Position numbers and translations under genes: made by a program. The notes beneath the pieces were generated by a model that saw nothing but the letters and a program-made list of their open reading frames with translations, ran no database searches and was not told where the DNA came from. A stretch of DNA of 64,000 nt from Pontiella sulfatireligans (GTDB lineage: Bacteria; Verrucomicrobiota; Kiritimatiellia; Kiritimatiellales; Pontiellaceae): positions 1,550,001-1,614,000 of the forward strand of contig NZ_CAAHFH010000001.1 in assembly GCF_900890705.1 (NCBI RefSeq), given 5' to 3'. How positions within the stretch are numbered: the stretch's first letter is position 1; each line of letters begins with the position of its first letter. Positions 8,287-17,553 of the stretch are shown one piece after another.

Positions 8287-9291
8287 CTAGACCATGCGGG
8301 TGCCAAGCGGGTCCCCACGAACGGGCGAAACCGTATAACCGTATTTTTGACAGAGCACAACAGGAGCAACATCGCCGAACACCAGAACGATGCCGCCTTG
8401 GTCTCCACTCACTGAACCCGCGCCACACACCTTGGCGGAACCGCCCCACGCCTCAATCTCGGCGATGAAGCACTGTACGCGCTGCGGCACCACGCCTATG
8501 GTGGCCAGCAAGCGGTTGTTTTCCCGAACAAGCCAATGGAGTTTCTGCTCGTCGTTATGGCGAAGCGCCTCCTCAAAGGCATTGGTGACGCTCTCGAACT
8601 CACTCCAGATTTCGCTGTTGCGGAAACGGCGCTCGACCTCCATCACGCACTCGCCTGTCGTCGATTCCGGAATACCGGTCTGCACCATGAACATCTTCAT
8701 GCGGGGAAGCGAAATAGAAACGGCCTCGCCTTGCTGAAACCGCGCGCAACCGCCGTATAGAGAAATGTAGGAATCGACGCCGCTCGGTTTTCCGTGCTGC
8801 ATCTTTTCGGCTTCCAGACTGTATTCATAATACCAGTCCGGCTTGAAATCCGTGCGCAAGTAGTGCCCGATCGCCCGAATTTCGCTCAGCACCGTGGCGG
8901 CGGATGAGCCCATCCCGCATCCCACCGGAATGCTGGAGCGCAGTTTGAGCACGAGCCCGGAATCGAGTTTGCGGTGCAGCCCGTCCAGCGTATGAATAAA
9001 GGCGAAGCGGAATAGATCGGCCGGTGCCGCCAGTACGTAGCCGATGCCGATTTCGCCGTTCAGGAATTCCCGGTATTTCCTTTCTGCGCGACGCTTGAAG
9101 TCGCGCAAGGCCAGCAGCGTGTGCGATCCATTGTCGGTGTCGCCGGGCAGATCAAACGAAATTTTGTCGCCGGTCTGGGGCGTCAGCTCAAAAACCGCGC
9201 TGCGGTCGATCGCCATGGCAATGGCCGGCTTGCCGTAGACCACGGCATGCTCGCCGCTCAAGATTATTTTGCCTGGCGCCACTGCTTTCAT
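8287..9291 (-). CDS. mevalonate kinase-like GHMP kinase
   Basis: This 334-residue GHMP kinase has motif 1 APGKIILSGEHAVVYGKPA (residues 5-23), motif 2 PVGCGMGSSAATV (about 122-134), GKPSGVDSYISLYGG (about 166-180, the region of the catalytic Asp), and a C-terminal CGAGSVSGDQGG in place of the usual glycine-rich loop. The N-terminal motifs match mevalonate kinases closely. It is encoded between HMG-CoA synthase (4-bp gap) and a second GHMP kinase (4-bp gap), as part of a cytoplasmic isoprenoid-precursor operon. The motif-3 glycines are less regular than usual, so phosphomevalonate kinase remains possible. Confidence 0.82.
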   Translation of the reverse strand: MKAVAPGKIILSGEHAVVYGKPAIAMAIDRSAVFELTPQTGDKISFDLPGDTDNGSHTLLALRDFKRRAERKYREFLNGEIGIGYVLAAPADLFRFAFIHTLDGLHRKLDSGLVLKLRSSIPVGCGMGSSAATVLSEIRAIGHYLRTDFKPDWYYEYSLEAEKMQHGKPSGVDSYISLYGGCARFQQGEAVSISLPRMKMFMVQTGIPESTTGECVMEVERRFRNSEIWSEFESVTNAFEEALRHNDEQKLHWLVRENNRLLATIGVVPQRVQCFIAEIEAWGGSAKVCGAGSVSGDQGGIVLVFGDVAPVVLCQKYGYTVSPVRGDPLGTRMV

Positions 9292-9294
9292 TCG

Positions 9295-10467
9295 CTAATC
9301 CACCAACGATTCATATTCACGCTTGTGCTGGCTGATGCCCGAGAACCGGAAGGGTCCGGTCTTGTATTGGGGGAACACATATTCCCCTCCGTCGGTCGGC
9401 ACGCCGTAATTAAAGATGTCTTCGTATTGTTGATACGTCAGCTCGGTGCGGTTCTCCAGCAAATTCCGATGCTGATCAGCAAAGAGGAAGTCGCCGTATC
9501 CGGGTTGAACCACGCCACTGAAAAATTCGCCCACGCAGCCGGAGCCGTAGCTGTAGAATCCGACACGCTTGCCGGAAAGATCCTCCGCCGCCGTCTCAAG
9601 CAGCGAAGCTAGGCCAACATACATCGAACCGGAATAGCAGTTTCCCGTGACCCGGCTGTAGCGCAGCGACTCGTCGAGCAAGGTGTACATCGTCGCGTTG
9701 TCAGCTTCGACCTTAAACTTGCGGCACAGCTTCTGGTGCGCCTTTTCAGCCATTTTTGTAAACGGGATATGGTAGCAGAAACGGTCGAAATCGCTGAGCA
9801 ACCGGCCGGTCAGTTCGGCATACTGTTTCCACGATTCGACCAGCGTATGGATATAGACCATCGTGGAATACTTGCCGTCGACGAAAGCTTCTGAACGGTA
9901 GTTCGGCCGCCAGAAATCCATCACGTCTTCCGTAACGTAGCCGCTCTCCGGCTCTATGGCCAGCAACCGCGGGTTAGCTGAAACCAGCATCGCGACCGAA
10001 CCGCAGCCCTGCGTGGCTTCGCCGGGGCTGCCCAGCTCGTAGCGGGCAATGTCGGAGGCAATCACCAGCGCTTTCTTGCCGGGGTTGCGGGCCACAAAGG
10101 CGATCGCCAGCTGCAGGCCGGCAGTACCGCTGTAACACGCCTGCTTCAACTCAACCGTCCGGCAGCGCGCAGGCATCTCCAACAGGCCGTGCACATAAAC
10201 TCCAGCCGACTTCGACTGATCGATCCCGCTTTCGGTGGCGAAGAGCAGCAGTTCAACTTCATCGAGTTCGCCGGCCTGCATCAAAGGATAAGCCGCGCTG
10301 GCAGCCAGCGTCACTACGTCTTCGTCGGGCGAAGGAATGCCCATTTTTTCCTGTCCGATCCCGACATAGTATTTGTTAACCTCGACCGAGCGTACTTCCG
10401 CAAGGGTCTTTAAATCCACATAATAGTGCGAAGTGTGGAAGCTGATTCTATCAATTCCAATATTCAT
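9295..10467 (-). CDS. mvaS: hydroxymethylglutaryl-CoA synthase
   Basis: This 390-residue protein condenses acetyl-CoA with acetoacetyl-CoA to HMG-CoA in the mevalonate pathway. The catalytic triad is complete and falls at exactly the residue numbers of the Enterococcus/Staphylococcus enzymes: Glu79 in FATESG, Cys111 in KQACYSGTAG and His233 in CYHIPFTKMA. The C-terminal GSGCVGEFFSG loop is also present. The gene overlaps the upstream idi-2 gene by 17 bp and is followed 3 bp later by a GHMP kinase, indicating a tight operon. No anomaly is seen. Confidence 0.95.
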   Translation of the reverse strand: MNIGIDRISFHTSHYYVDLKTLAEVRSVEVNKYYVGIGQEKMGIPSPDEDVVTLAASAAYPLMQAGELDEVELLLFATESGIDQSKSAGVYVHGLLEMPARCRTVELKQACYSGTAGLQLAIAFVARNPGKKALVIASDIARYELGSPGEATQGCGSVAMLVSANPRLLAIEPESGYVTEDVMDFWRPNYRSEAFVDGKYSTMVYIHTLVESWKQYAELTGRLLSDFDRFCYHIPFTKMAEKAHQKLCRKFKVEADNATMYTLLDESLRYSRVTGNCYSGSMYVGLASLLETAAEDLSGKRVGFYSYGSGCVGEFFSGVVQPGYGDFLFADQHRNLLENRTELTYQQYEDIFNYGVPTDGGEYVFPQYKTGPFRFSGISQHKREYESLVD

Positions 10468-11479
10468 TAAGAACTAGCTCCTCCCTGCCTTTAATATCGT
10501 TGATGCACCCTGCGCCCAGCAGGAACATGGCTGTTGTGAACTCGCGCTTCAGGCGACGGATCGCAACCTGAACGGCCTCGGCCGACTCGCGTGCCGGGTT
10601 CAGGAACGGCCGCGCCACACCGCACAGCGATGCGCCAAAAATAATGCTCTTGACCATGTCGATTCCATTGCGAATGCCGCCGGAGGCAATCAGTTCCACC
10701 TCATGGCGATAGGGCTTCATCTGCCGTAGCGCCACCGGTGTCGGGATGCCCCAGTCCTTGAACAGTTCGCCTAGCGATGGATTGTCGGAGCGCTTGCTTT
10801 CCACCATGCTCCACGACGTCCCGCCACTCCCCGCCACATCGATATACTTTATGCCCGCCGCCAACAGATGTTCGACATCCCGCGACGAAATGCCGGCGCC
10901 AACCTCTTTGATGATAACCGGTTTTTTCAAGGATCGCACAATCTCGGCAATCTTGTTCAGAAGGCTGGAAAAATCCGTATCGCCCTCGGGTTGCACCGCC
11001 TCCTGCAACGGATTCAGGTGCAGATACAGGCCGTCGGCGTCCAGCACCTTCACGGCCGCTTTGCAGTCGGCGAGGCCCAGATCATAGTTGAGCTGCACAG
11101 CGCCGAGGTTGCCCAGCAGCAACGCATTCGGCGCATGCTCCCGGAGCTCGAAGCTCGCCCGCGCCGCATCGTCGGACAGGAAGACGCGCTGCGAGCCGAT
11201 CGCCAGCGCGACGCCCTCCGCCTCGGCTGCGATGGCCAGGTTGCGGTTGATCTTCACCAGTTCCTTGTCCGCGCCACCGGTCATAGAGGAGATCAGCAAG
11301 GGGAACGACAAATCCTTGCCGAGGAATTGGCAGGACGAATCGACGTCGGCCAGATTGAGCTCGGGCAGCGCTCGATGGGTCAGGTGGATGCGGTCAAAAT
11401 AGGTTTGCCGACGATCAATCGCCCCGCCTTCCGAAACAATATTAATGTGGTCGAGCTTACGCTGGTTAATAGGTTCCAT
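10451..11479 (-). CDS. fni: type 2 isopentenyl-diphosphate delta-isomerase
   Basis: This 342-residue FMN-dependent TIM-barrel enzyme interconverts isopentenyl and dimethylallyl diphosphate. Hallmarks are the N-terminal RKLDHINI, PLLISSMTGGA (about 59-69), LYLHLNPLQEAVQPEG (about 151-166, with the family's NxxQ motif), VIIKEVGAGIS, and the phosphate-binding VAGSGGTSW and IASGGIRNG loops. It is the first gene of the mevalonate operon (idi-2, mvaS, two kinases, K+ channel) and overlaps mvaS. Its length and motifs are typical, so the call is firm. Confidence 0.94.
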   Translation of the reverse strand: MEPINQRKLDHINIVSEGGAIDRRQTYFDRIHLTHRALPELNLADVDSSCQFLGKDLSFPLLISSMTGGADKELVKINRNLAIAAEAEGVALAIGSQRVFLSDDAARASFELREHAPNALLLGNLGAVQLNYDLGLADCKAAVKVLDADGLYLHLNPLQEAVQPEGDTDFSSLLNKIAEIVRSLKKPVIIKEVGAGISSRDVEHLLAAGIKYIDVAGSGGTSWSMVESKRSDNPSLGELFKDWGIPTPVALRQMKPYRHEVELIASGGIRNGIDMVKSIIFGASLCGVARPFLNPARESAEAVQVAIRRLKREFTTAMFLLGAGCINDIKGREELVLNEYWN

Positions 11480-11541
11480 AATGCGGAGGACCTTATACCG
11501 TTTATCTAAGTGATGGAAACCCTAAAAGCAGAGCGTTGAAG

Positions 11542-12654
11542 TCAGAATTCATACGTAATGCTGACCACATACTGGAAGTCGTCTTTATCGGGAAGATCGC
11601 CGCCCGAGGAGCGCTGAGGACTCTCAACACGATCCCAAATATAAGACAGGTCAATATCAAAGTCGTTGATGAGATCAATCGAAAGCGTGGCAACCGTATG
11701 ATGGGTGTACCGTCCGTTTTCATCGTTGAGCCAGCGCATGCTGTAATCCACCAAAAAATCAACCCGGCTCGTGATGTCCTGGTCAAAGTACAGCCCAGAC
11801 GCAAAAAACGCAGAAGTGGACGAAGTGTCTTCCCCGGCCTCGACGGATTCAAACTCCTTTTTCTGGTAGCCCAATCCAGAGTAAATGGACCACTCCGTTC
11901 TCGAGGTTCGGATCAAATCATAGCCCGGCCCGCTGCCAATCGAATATTCATTGTCAATATTGGTAAACTCATCGCTATAGTATTCGCCCTGCAAAATCCG
12001 CCAGTAAAACCGGGAGGTCAAAAACCAGCTGTAGCTGCTCGTCAACCGCTGATTGTCGGTGGTCTTATCGCCGTTGCTCTCGCTGTAGTTTGCCAAATAG
12101 TCAATAAGCAGCTGGCTCCGAGCGGTACGCCGCTTCAAACCAACCATAACCGTCTGATCGGTGGTTTCCGTATTGCCGCTGCGCTTGTTGAGTCCATACG
12201 ACAACGAGCCCGACCACATGTCCCACCATCTCCGGCGTCCGGATGCAATGGCAACCACCCGCTTGCGCTCGACTTCGAATCTTTCCTCCGTGTCAAGAAC
12301 CACCACTTGGCCATCCGTGATTTCAAGCAACCCCCGCCTGACGATCGTTCCCTGACCGCCTTTCCGTTCAACCAATACGTTCTGCCGGTTTCTCGTACGC
12401 AGCCGCTTAACATCCTCGAAGTCGAAGGTCTGCAGATCCATCTCATCGCTGTCGAACTCCAACTCATGAGCATACATCACCTTAAAATCGCCCTTCAGCC
12501 ATTCCCCCGACGTTAGCTGCAGCCAATCGAATTTTTTGTCCGGCGGTGGCACAAACCGCTCCCAAGGATCATCCGGCTCACCGGACGCCTGCGAAATCAG
12601 AATGCCAAGGAGAACGCCGGCAACGCAGCCGGCCTGCTTAAATTGAAACATCAT
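11542..12654 (-). CDS. DUF481-type outer-membrane beta-barrel protein
   Basis: This 370-residue protein has an N-terminal signal peptide (VAGVLLGILISQASG, cleavage near residue 25). A small beta-rich domain (residues about 40-130, LTSGEWLKGDFKVMYAHELEF) is followed by a C-terminal DUF481 beta-barrel region with alternating hydrophobic strands from about residue 145 (WSGSLSYGLNKRSGNTETTD) to the terminal aromatic residue of YEF. DUF481/YdiY-like proteins are putative outer-membrane proteins. Two adjacent ATGs (12654 and 12651) are possible starts, with AGGACAT upstream. It lies between the mevalonate operon and a TA module with no evident functional link. Confidence 0.75.
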   Translation of the reverse strand: MMFQFKQAGCVAGVLLGILISQASGEPDDPWERFVPPPDKKFDWLQLTSGEWLKGDFKVMYAHELEFDSDEMDLQTFDFEDVKRLRTRNRQNVLVERKGGQGTIVRRGLLEITDGQVVVLDTEERFEVERKRVVAIASGRRRWWDMWSGSLSYGLNKRSGNTETTDQTVMVGLKRRTARSQLLIDYLANYSESNGDKTTDNQRLTSSYSWFLTSRFYWRILQGEYYSDEFTNIDNEYSIGSGPGYDLIRTSRTEWSIYSGLGYQKKEFESVEAGEDTSSTSAFFASGLYFDQDITSRVDFLVDYSMRWLNDENGRYTHHTVATLSIDLINDFDIDLSYIWDRVESPQRSSGGDLPDKDDFQYVVSITYEF

Positions 12655-12745
12655 TATATGTCCTGTTCATAAGGATTCGTTTGGACTAAAGCTGGATAAA
12701 TCATTGCGAAAAACCATGTAAAAACTCTTCCCAAGGCAATGGCCG

Positions 12746-13060
12746 CTACCTCAACAGGCGGTGCTGCAAAAAGGACTGCACGTCGCGGCGGCTGTCGACG
12801 ATGGCGAAAACATGCAGTTTTTTCTCTTCGGTGCGGCAGATGATTCGCCATGCTTTGAACCGTATTTCGCGATACTTCGCCTTGTAGCCTTCGAGTTCTG
12901 GAGAGACATGCCCTTGCTCAGGGAATTCCGCGAGTTTTTGACAAGCGCCCCGGATGCCGGCGAGAATCTCGGTCGCACGGCCCGGGCTTTCTGCAAAAGT
13001 CAAAAAACCATGCAAATCGACCAGATCGTCGATGGCCTCTTCTGTAAAGAGAGCCTTCAT
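12746..13060 (-). CDS. RelE/ParE-family toxin
   Basis: This 104-residue RelE/ParE-fold protein shows ALFTEEAIDDLVDLHGFL at the N-terminus, the central EFPEQGHVSPEL, and YREIRFKAWRIICRTEEKKLHVFAIVDSRRD near the C-terminus, the typical ParE strand pattern. It is the toxin of a type II module. Its ATG overlaps the stop of the Phd-like antitoxin gene (ATGA at 13057-13060). ParE-like members poison gyrase and RelE-like members cleave mRNA; which applies here is not clear. Confidence 0.85.
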   Translation of the reverse strand: MKALFTEEAIDDLVDLHGFLTFAESPGRATEILAGIRGACQKLAEFPEQGHVSPELEGYKAKYREIRFKAWRIICRTEEKKLHVFAIVDSRRDVQSFLQHRLLR

Positions 13061-13332
13061 TCCGCTCGGGTGCGTCGATGAATTTCCGCGAAGGCCTCGT
13101 CGAGAGGCTTAACCCGGCCTTCAGCCACCGCTTTTTCGCCGGCGGCAACAATTTTGAGCATCGCAAGCGTTTCCTGCGTCTGCTCATACGTTTTCAGATC
13201 CTGGATGATCGCCTTGGCGTGGCCGTTTTGGGTGATGATCACCGGATTGCGGGTTTTCGCGATGTCCGCCAGCATCTCTGATGCGTGCGCCTTGATGTAG
13301 CTGATGGGTTTGACCGACTCTGAAAGCAACAT
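13057..13332 (-). CDS. Phd/YefM-family antitoxin
   Basis: This 91-residue protein has the Phd/YefM N-terminal DNA-binding fold (VKPISYIKAHASEMLADIAK, followed by NPVIITQNGHAKAIIQDLKTYE) and a charged C-terminal tail that would bind the toxin. A strong GGAGGTT ribosome binding site precedes the ATG at 13332. It is encoded directly upstream of, and overlapping, the RelE/ParE toxin. The pair sits between HMG-CoA reductase and the rest of the mevalonate genes. Confidence 0.88.
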   Translation of the reverse strand: MLLSESVKPISYIKAHASEMLADIAKTRNPVIITQNGHAKAIIQDLKTYEQTQETLAMLKIVAAGEKAVAEGRVKPLDEAFAEIHRRTRAE

Positions 13333-13389
13333 AACAACCTCCGGTTTAATTCGGACTGAATTTAGCCCCGCAAGAGTTCGGAAACAAGC

Positions 13390-14427
13390 TCAATCCTTTT
13401 GCCCGCGCTCGATGCGGCGATGGGCGTCCATGAGTTCGCCGGAGTTGGTCTGGGCGGCGAGCAGGGAGAGTTCGCCGCAAAGGACCGTGGCGGCGCAGAG
13501 GCAGGCGAGGCGGCGAGAGTTTTCGCCGGGCTCGCGGTCTTCGGTCAATCCCATGCGCTTCATGTTTTCCAGAACAAAGTCCAGCCCCTTGCCATTGCCG
13601 ACAGTGCCAACAATGAGATTGGGCAGCGTGACGGAAAAGTAGAGATCGCCATCGCGCACCTCGGCCATGGTGAGGCCCTGCGAACCTTCGACAATGTTGG
13701 CGGCGTCTTGCCCGGTGGCAAGGTAGAAGCCAAGCAGCATGTTGGCAAAATGCGCGTTGGCGCTGCGCAAGCCGCCGGCGAGCATCGTGCCGATCAGGTT
13801 TTTGCGAATATTGAGTTGCACCAACTGGGCGGGTGTGGTCTTGAGGTAGCGTCGGCAGATTTTTTCGGGGATGGTCAGTTCTGCGATCACATATTTGCCG
13901 CGGCCGAGAATGCCGTTGACGGCGGTGGCCTTTTTGTCGGAGCAATAGTTGCCGGAGATCGAACCGTATTTTAGTTCGGGATGGAGTTCGAGGATCTGGT
14001 TCATCAACGCTTCAGCCGCCTGGGTGCACATGTTGTGGCCGGCGGCGTCGCCGGTGGTGAATTCAAAACGCAGAAAGAGCAGGTTCCCGGCAATCTGGGA
14101 ATTTAGGTTGATCAGCTTGGCAAAGCGGCTGGTGCCCTCGACTACCGTTTGAAGCGCCGGGAACACCGCCTTGATTTTTTCCAGGGCCTGAAAAGCGGCG
14201 GAGGCATCGGCAGCTTCGAACAGGACGGAGCGGGTCATGCGCTCATCGACAACGGTGCATTGGATGCCTTCCTCGCAGTTCATCGAAACGCGGGCACCGC
14301 GATTGACTGACGGCCACAACGGCGCCTCATAGGTCGCCAGCGGCACCTCGTACTCACCCTCCATCACGGGGCCGGAAAGACGAACCGGCCCGACCAGCTT
14401 CATTGGAATTTGCGCAAATTCACTCAT
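13390..14427 (-). CDS. mvaA: hydroxymethylglutaryl-CoA reductase
   Basis: This 345-residue enzyme reduces HMG-CoA to mevalonate. Motifs seen are PLATYEAPLWPSVNRGA (catalytic Glu), FTTGDAAGHNMCTQAAE (dinucleotide binding), SDKKATAVN (catalytic Lys), TGQDAANIVEGSQG (catalytic Asp), LIVGTVGNGKGL, and a C-terminal ELMDAHRRIER that may supply the catalytic His. The protein is shorter than most reductases and resembles the compact Coxiella/Flavobacteria-type enzymes. A CAGGAGTAG ribosome binding site precedes ATG 14427. It is separated from the other mevalonate genes by the TA pair and the DUF481 gene. No decarboxylase accompanies it. Confidence 0.92.
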   Translation of the reverse strand: MSEFAQIPMKLVGPVRLSGPVMEGEYEVPLATYEAPLWPSVNRGARVSMNCEEGIQCTVVDERMTRSVLFEAADASAAFQALEKIKAVFPALQTVVEGTSRFAKLINLNSQIAGNLLFLRFEFTTGDAAGHNMCTQAAEALMNQILELHPELKYGSISGNYCSDKKATAVNGILGRGKYVIAELTIPEKICRRYLKTTPAQLVQLNIRKNLIGTMLAGGLRSANAHFANMLLGFYLATGQDAANIVEGSQGLTMAEVRDGDLYFSVTLPNLIVGTVGNGKGLDFVLENMKRMGLTEDREPGENSRRLACLCAATVLCGELSLLAAQTNSGELMDAHRRIERGQKD

Positions 14428-14636
14428 TTACTACTCCTGATAAAGAAAAAGAGTATGTGGGTGAACTTGCCTCATTGTCAAATTCACTCTCCGCGTGGAT
14501 ATTCCCAACGCTTCACTTCGGGAACACTACAAAGGAATTCCCCTTCGTAGTTCCATCGCAGCGAAGCGGAGATGGCTCATAGGATTCTAACATTTAAAGG
14601 TTTGTTAGCCTTCGGTAAATAGGGAAGATTGGGCGC

Positions 14637-15332
14637 ATGGAAAAGATTAAAATTTTAGTGGTCGAGGACGAAGCCCCGATTCAGGAGCTGCTGCAGTTTA
14701 ATCTGGAACGGAAAAAGTACCGCGTCAAAGTGGTCGATTCCGGCGAGGAGGCGCTGTCGATGGCGAGCCAGTACCAGCCGGACCTGATCCTGCTCGACAT
14801 CATGCTTCCCGGCGCCGACGGGCTGGAGGTCTGCAAACGCATCAAAGCCGACCCCAAAACCGCGCGCATCCCAATCATCATGCTGACGGCCCTCTGCGAA
14901 GAAGCCGACATTGTTACGGGTCTGGAGCTTGGCGCTGACGACTATGTAACCAAGCCCTTCAGCCCCCGCGTACTCCTCGCCCGCGTAAAGGCGGCGCTGC
15001 GACGCATTGAGTCCTCTGCCCCAGCCGCCAACGACGACTTGATCCGCATGCATGACATTTCAATCGATGTCGCGAGGCATAAAGTGGCGGTCGGCGGAGC
15101 GGATGTGACCCTGACCTTCACCGAATTCAAGGTGCTACAGCTCATGGCCAGTCAGCCGGGTCGCGTATTCACCCGCTATCAAATCGTTGACGCTGTTCAC
15201 GGCGACGACTACCCCGTCACCGACCGCTCCGTCGATGTCCAGATCGTCGGACTGCGCAAGAAACTGGGCGAAGCCGGCACCTGCATTGAAACCGTCCGAG
15301 GCATAGGCTACCGTTTTAAGGAAGAGGAATGA
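14637..15332 (+). CDS. PhoB-like OmpR-family response regulator
   Basis: This 231-residue protein has a receiver domain (residues 1-120), with phosphoacceptor Asp54 in LLDIMLPG and conserved Lys106 in VTKPF, and a C-terminal winged helix (about 135-229) ending IETVRGIGYRF. Its stop overlaps the start of the histidine kinase gene by 4 bp, so the two form one operon. Similarity to PhoB/PhoR suggests control of phosphate starvation genes, but no pst or pho target is visible in the window, so other stimuli are possible. Confidence 0.9.
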   Translation: MEKIKILVVEDEAPIQELLQFNLERKKYRVKVVDSGEEALSMASQYQPDLILLDIMLPGADGLEVCKRIKADPKTARIPIIMLTALCEEADIVTGLELGADDYVTKPFSPRVLLARVKAALRRIESSAPAANDDLIRMHDISIDVARHKVAVGGADVTLTFTEFKVLQLMASQPGRVFTRYQIVDAVHGDDYPVTDRSVDVQIVGLRKKLGEAGTCIETVRGIGYRFKEEE

Positions 15333-17125
15333 AAAAGAAGCACCTCTTCTGGTTGCTGTTGCCCTCCTATTGGGTTCTGACTGCGTTGGCGATCCTCGTA
15401 GTGGCCTTTTATGCCTTCCACTCGATGTCGGAGCTGTATTTTCAAGCGCTCGAAAAAGACATCCACACCCGCACCGTCCTGTTTGCGGAACAAATAGCCC
15501 CCCTCGTTGAAACCTCCAACGAAGCCGCTATTCATGCGCTTTGTAAAAAACTCGGGCAGGTCGCCGAAACCCGATTCACCATCATCATGCCCGACGGAAA
15601 GGTCGTTGGCGACTCCGACGAAAACCCCGCCATGATGGAATATCATGGCGACCGGCCGGAAATCCGGCAAGCTCTCGGAGGAAGCGTTGGCCTCGATCGG
15701 CGCTACAGCCGAACGGTTAAACAGGAGATGATGTATATTGCGGCCCCGTTGCTCGACGCCAACCACGAAACGCTCTGCGCTGTTCGCGCCTCGCTTCCAA
15801 TGACAGCGATCAAAGCCGAACTCAACACGATGACGCAGCGGGTCATTGTGGCCTCGATTTTGACCGGCATTCTTTCAATGGCCGTTTGTATTGTCGTCGT
15901 CCGCCGCATCACCAATCCCTTACGCGGCATGGAACGCGCCGCCCGGCGATTTGCCGAAGGCGACTTCCACCACCGCATTCCTGCACAGCAGACCGTTGAA
16001 TTCAATCAGTTGGCGGAATCGCTCAACAGCATGTCGGAACAACTCAACAAGACCCTTTCCACCATCAGTGAGCAGCGCAACGAACAAAACGCCGTGCTCT
16101 CCAGCATGGACGAAGGCGTACTGGCCATCGACAAACGCGAGCGGATCATCCAGATGAACCGCGTGGCGGGTGAAATACTGGGCGTGAACCACAAAGAAAC
16201 CAACCGGGAATTGATTCAGCAGGCCGTTCGCTTTGCCAACCTTCAAGAATTCATCAAAGCCGTACTCGGTTCGCAAAAACCGCTTTCGCGCGACATGACT
16301 CTCATCGCCGACTCCGAAAAACAGATCCTCGCCAGCGGCCGCGTCCTGCTCAATGACGACGGCCACTCCATTGGCGCACTGATCGTCCTGCGGGACGTCA
16401 CCCAGCTGCGTCATCTCGAAACCGTCCGCTCCGACTTCGTGGCCAACGTTTCGCACGAACTAAAGACTCCCATCACGTCTATCAAAGGCTTTGTTGAAAC
16501 CCTTCTTTCCGACGAATGGAACCATCAGCCCGATATACTTCGCTTCCTCGAAATCATCAACCAGCAGTCCAGCCGTCTGAACGCCATCATCGACGACCTG
16601 CTCACCCTTTCCCGCCTAGAGCAGAAAGAAGGCCGCGTCATGAAAGAGGACAGCCAGCTTGCAGGGGTTTTAGAAAACGCCATTTACCTCTGCCAGCTGC
16701 AGGCCTCCAAGAAAAACATCTGCATCGAACTGACCTGCCCCGATGATCTGACCCTATCCATCAACGCGCCCCTGCTCGAGCAAGCCCTGGTGAACCTCAT
16801 CATTAACAGCATCAAATATTCCGACCCCGATAAAAAGGTGATGCTCTTCGCCGAAAAACAAAAAGAACTCGCCGTAATCTACGTCAAAGACGAAGGATTC
16901 GGCATCGAGCGCAAGCACCTTGACCGCCTGTTCGAACGCTTCTACCGCGTCGATACCGCCCGAAGCCGCAAGCTCGGGGGAACCGGGCTAGGCCTCTCCA
17001 TCGTCAAACACATCATCCAAGCCCACGACGGCTCCATCCGGGTTGAAAGCCAGGTAGGCGAAGGCAGCACATTCATTATTTCCCTGCCCCTCAACCCCCC
17101 GCCTAAAACAAACGAAAAAAAATAA
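15329..17125 (+). CDS. PhoR-like sensor histidine kinase
   Basis: This 598-residue membrane kinase has a first membrane helix (about 8-30), a periplasmic sensor region, a second helix (about 172-192, with VVVRRITNPL after it), a HAMP domain (about 190-245), a PAS-like segment (about 255-355), a HisKA domain with His376 in NVSHELKTPITS, and an HATPase domain ending GGTGLGLSIVKHII. It phosphorylates the response regulator encoded just upstream, with which it overlaps. The order TM-HAMP-PAS-HisKA-HATPase is that of PhoR/WalK-type kinases. The signal sensed is unknown. Confidence 0.9.
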   Translation: MKKKHLFWLLLPSYWVLTALAILVVAFYAFHSMSELYFQALEKDIHTRTVLFAEQIAPLVETSNEAAIHALCKKLGQVAETRFTIIMPDGKVVGDSDENPAMMEYHGDRPEIRQALGGSVGLDRRYSRTVKQEMMYIAAPLLDANHETLCAVRASLPMTAIKAELNTMTQRVIVASILTGILSMAVCIVVVRRITNPLRGMERAARRFAEGDFHHRIPAQQTVEFNQLAESLNSMSEQLNKTLSTISEQRNEQNAVLSSMDEGVLAIDKRERIIQMNRVAGEILGVNHKETNRELIQQAVRFANLQEFIKAVLGSQKPLSRDMTLIADSEKQILASGRVLLNDDGHSIGALIVLRDVTQLRHLETVRSDFVANVSHELKTPITSIKGFVETLLSDEWNHQPDILRFLEIINQQSSRLNAIIDDLLTLSRLEQKEGRVMKEDSQLAGVLENAIYLCQLQASKKNICIELTCPDDLTLSINAPLLEQALVNLIINSIKYSDPDKKVMLFAEKQKELAVIYVKDEGFGIERKHLDRLFERFYRVDTARSRKLGGTGLGLSIVKHIIQAHDGSIRVESQVGEGSTFIISLPLNPPPKTNEKK

Positions 17126-17186
17126 AAATACCCCTTGCATCAAAACGGAAATCCGATACTTTCACTCGCCTTGTAACACAAAAAAT

Positions 17187-17263
<77 letters not shown>

Positions 17264-17269
17264 ATTTGA

Positions 17270-17302
17270 ACGGGTCTGAAATTCATTTCAGGCCCGTTTT
17301 TG
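17270..17302 (+). terminator. rho-independent terminator after tRNA-fMet
   Basis: CGGG-t-CTGAAAT pairs with TTTCAG-g-CCCG (17271-17295) and is followed by TTTTTG. It lies 8 bp after the tRNA CCA end. Confidence 0.8.
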
Positions 17303-17418
17303 TTAGTCCTAACGCCTGATGCGCTACTCTCCCCGAAATATGACATCGATTGACATGACCTGCGATCATTTGCCTCGTCATGCAAACAATCAGGCAAACA
17401 TTTTGAGAGCGACCAGAT

Positions 17419-17455
17419 CGGTAGCTCGTCAGGATCTAAGCCTGAAGAGCTACCG
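17419..17455. repeat. tRNA-like hairpin downstream of tRNA-fMet
   Basis: CGGTAGCTC (17419-17427) pairs with GAGCTACCG (17447-17455), and CAGG pairs with CCTG inside it. The left arm, GGTAGCTCGTCAGG, is identical to 14 nt of the D arm and anticodon stem of the tRNA-fMet gene 215 bp upstream. It may be a partial tRNA duplicate turned into a palindrome. Confidence 0.5.
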
Positions 17456-17553
17456 GATCGTGAAAGGCAGGCATTTGATTTCCGGCAAACACGCGAATGG
17501 TGGTAAGCGCCCGAGATTCTGGCTCTCGGCTCTCCCCCCTAGCCGAAATTCTG

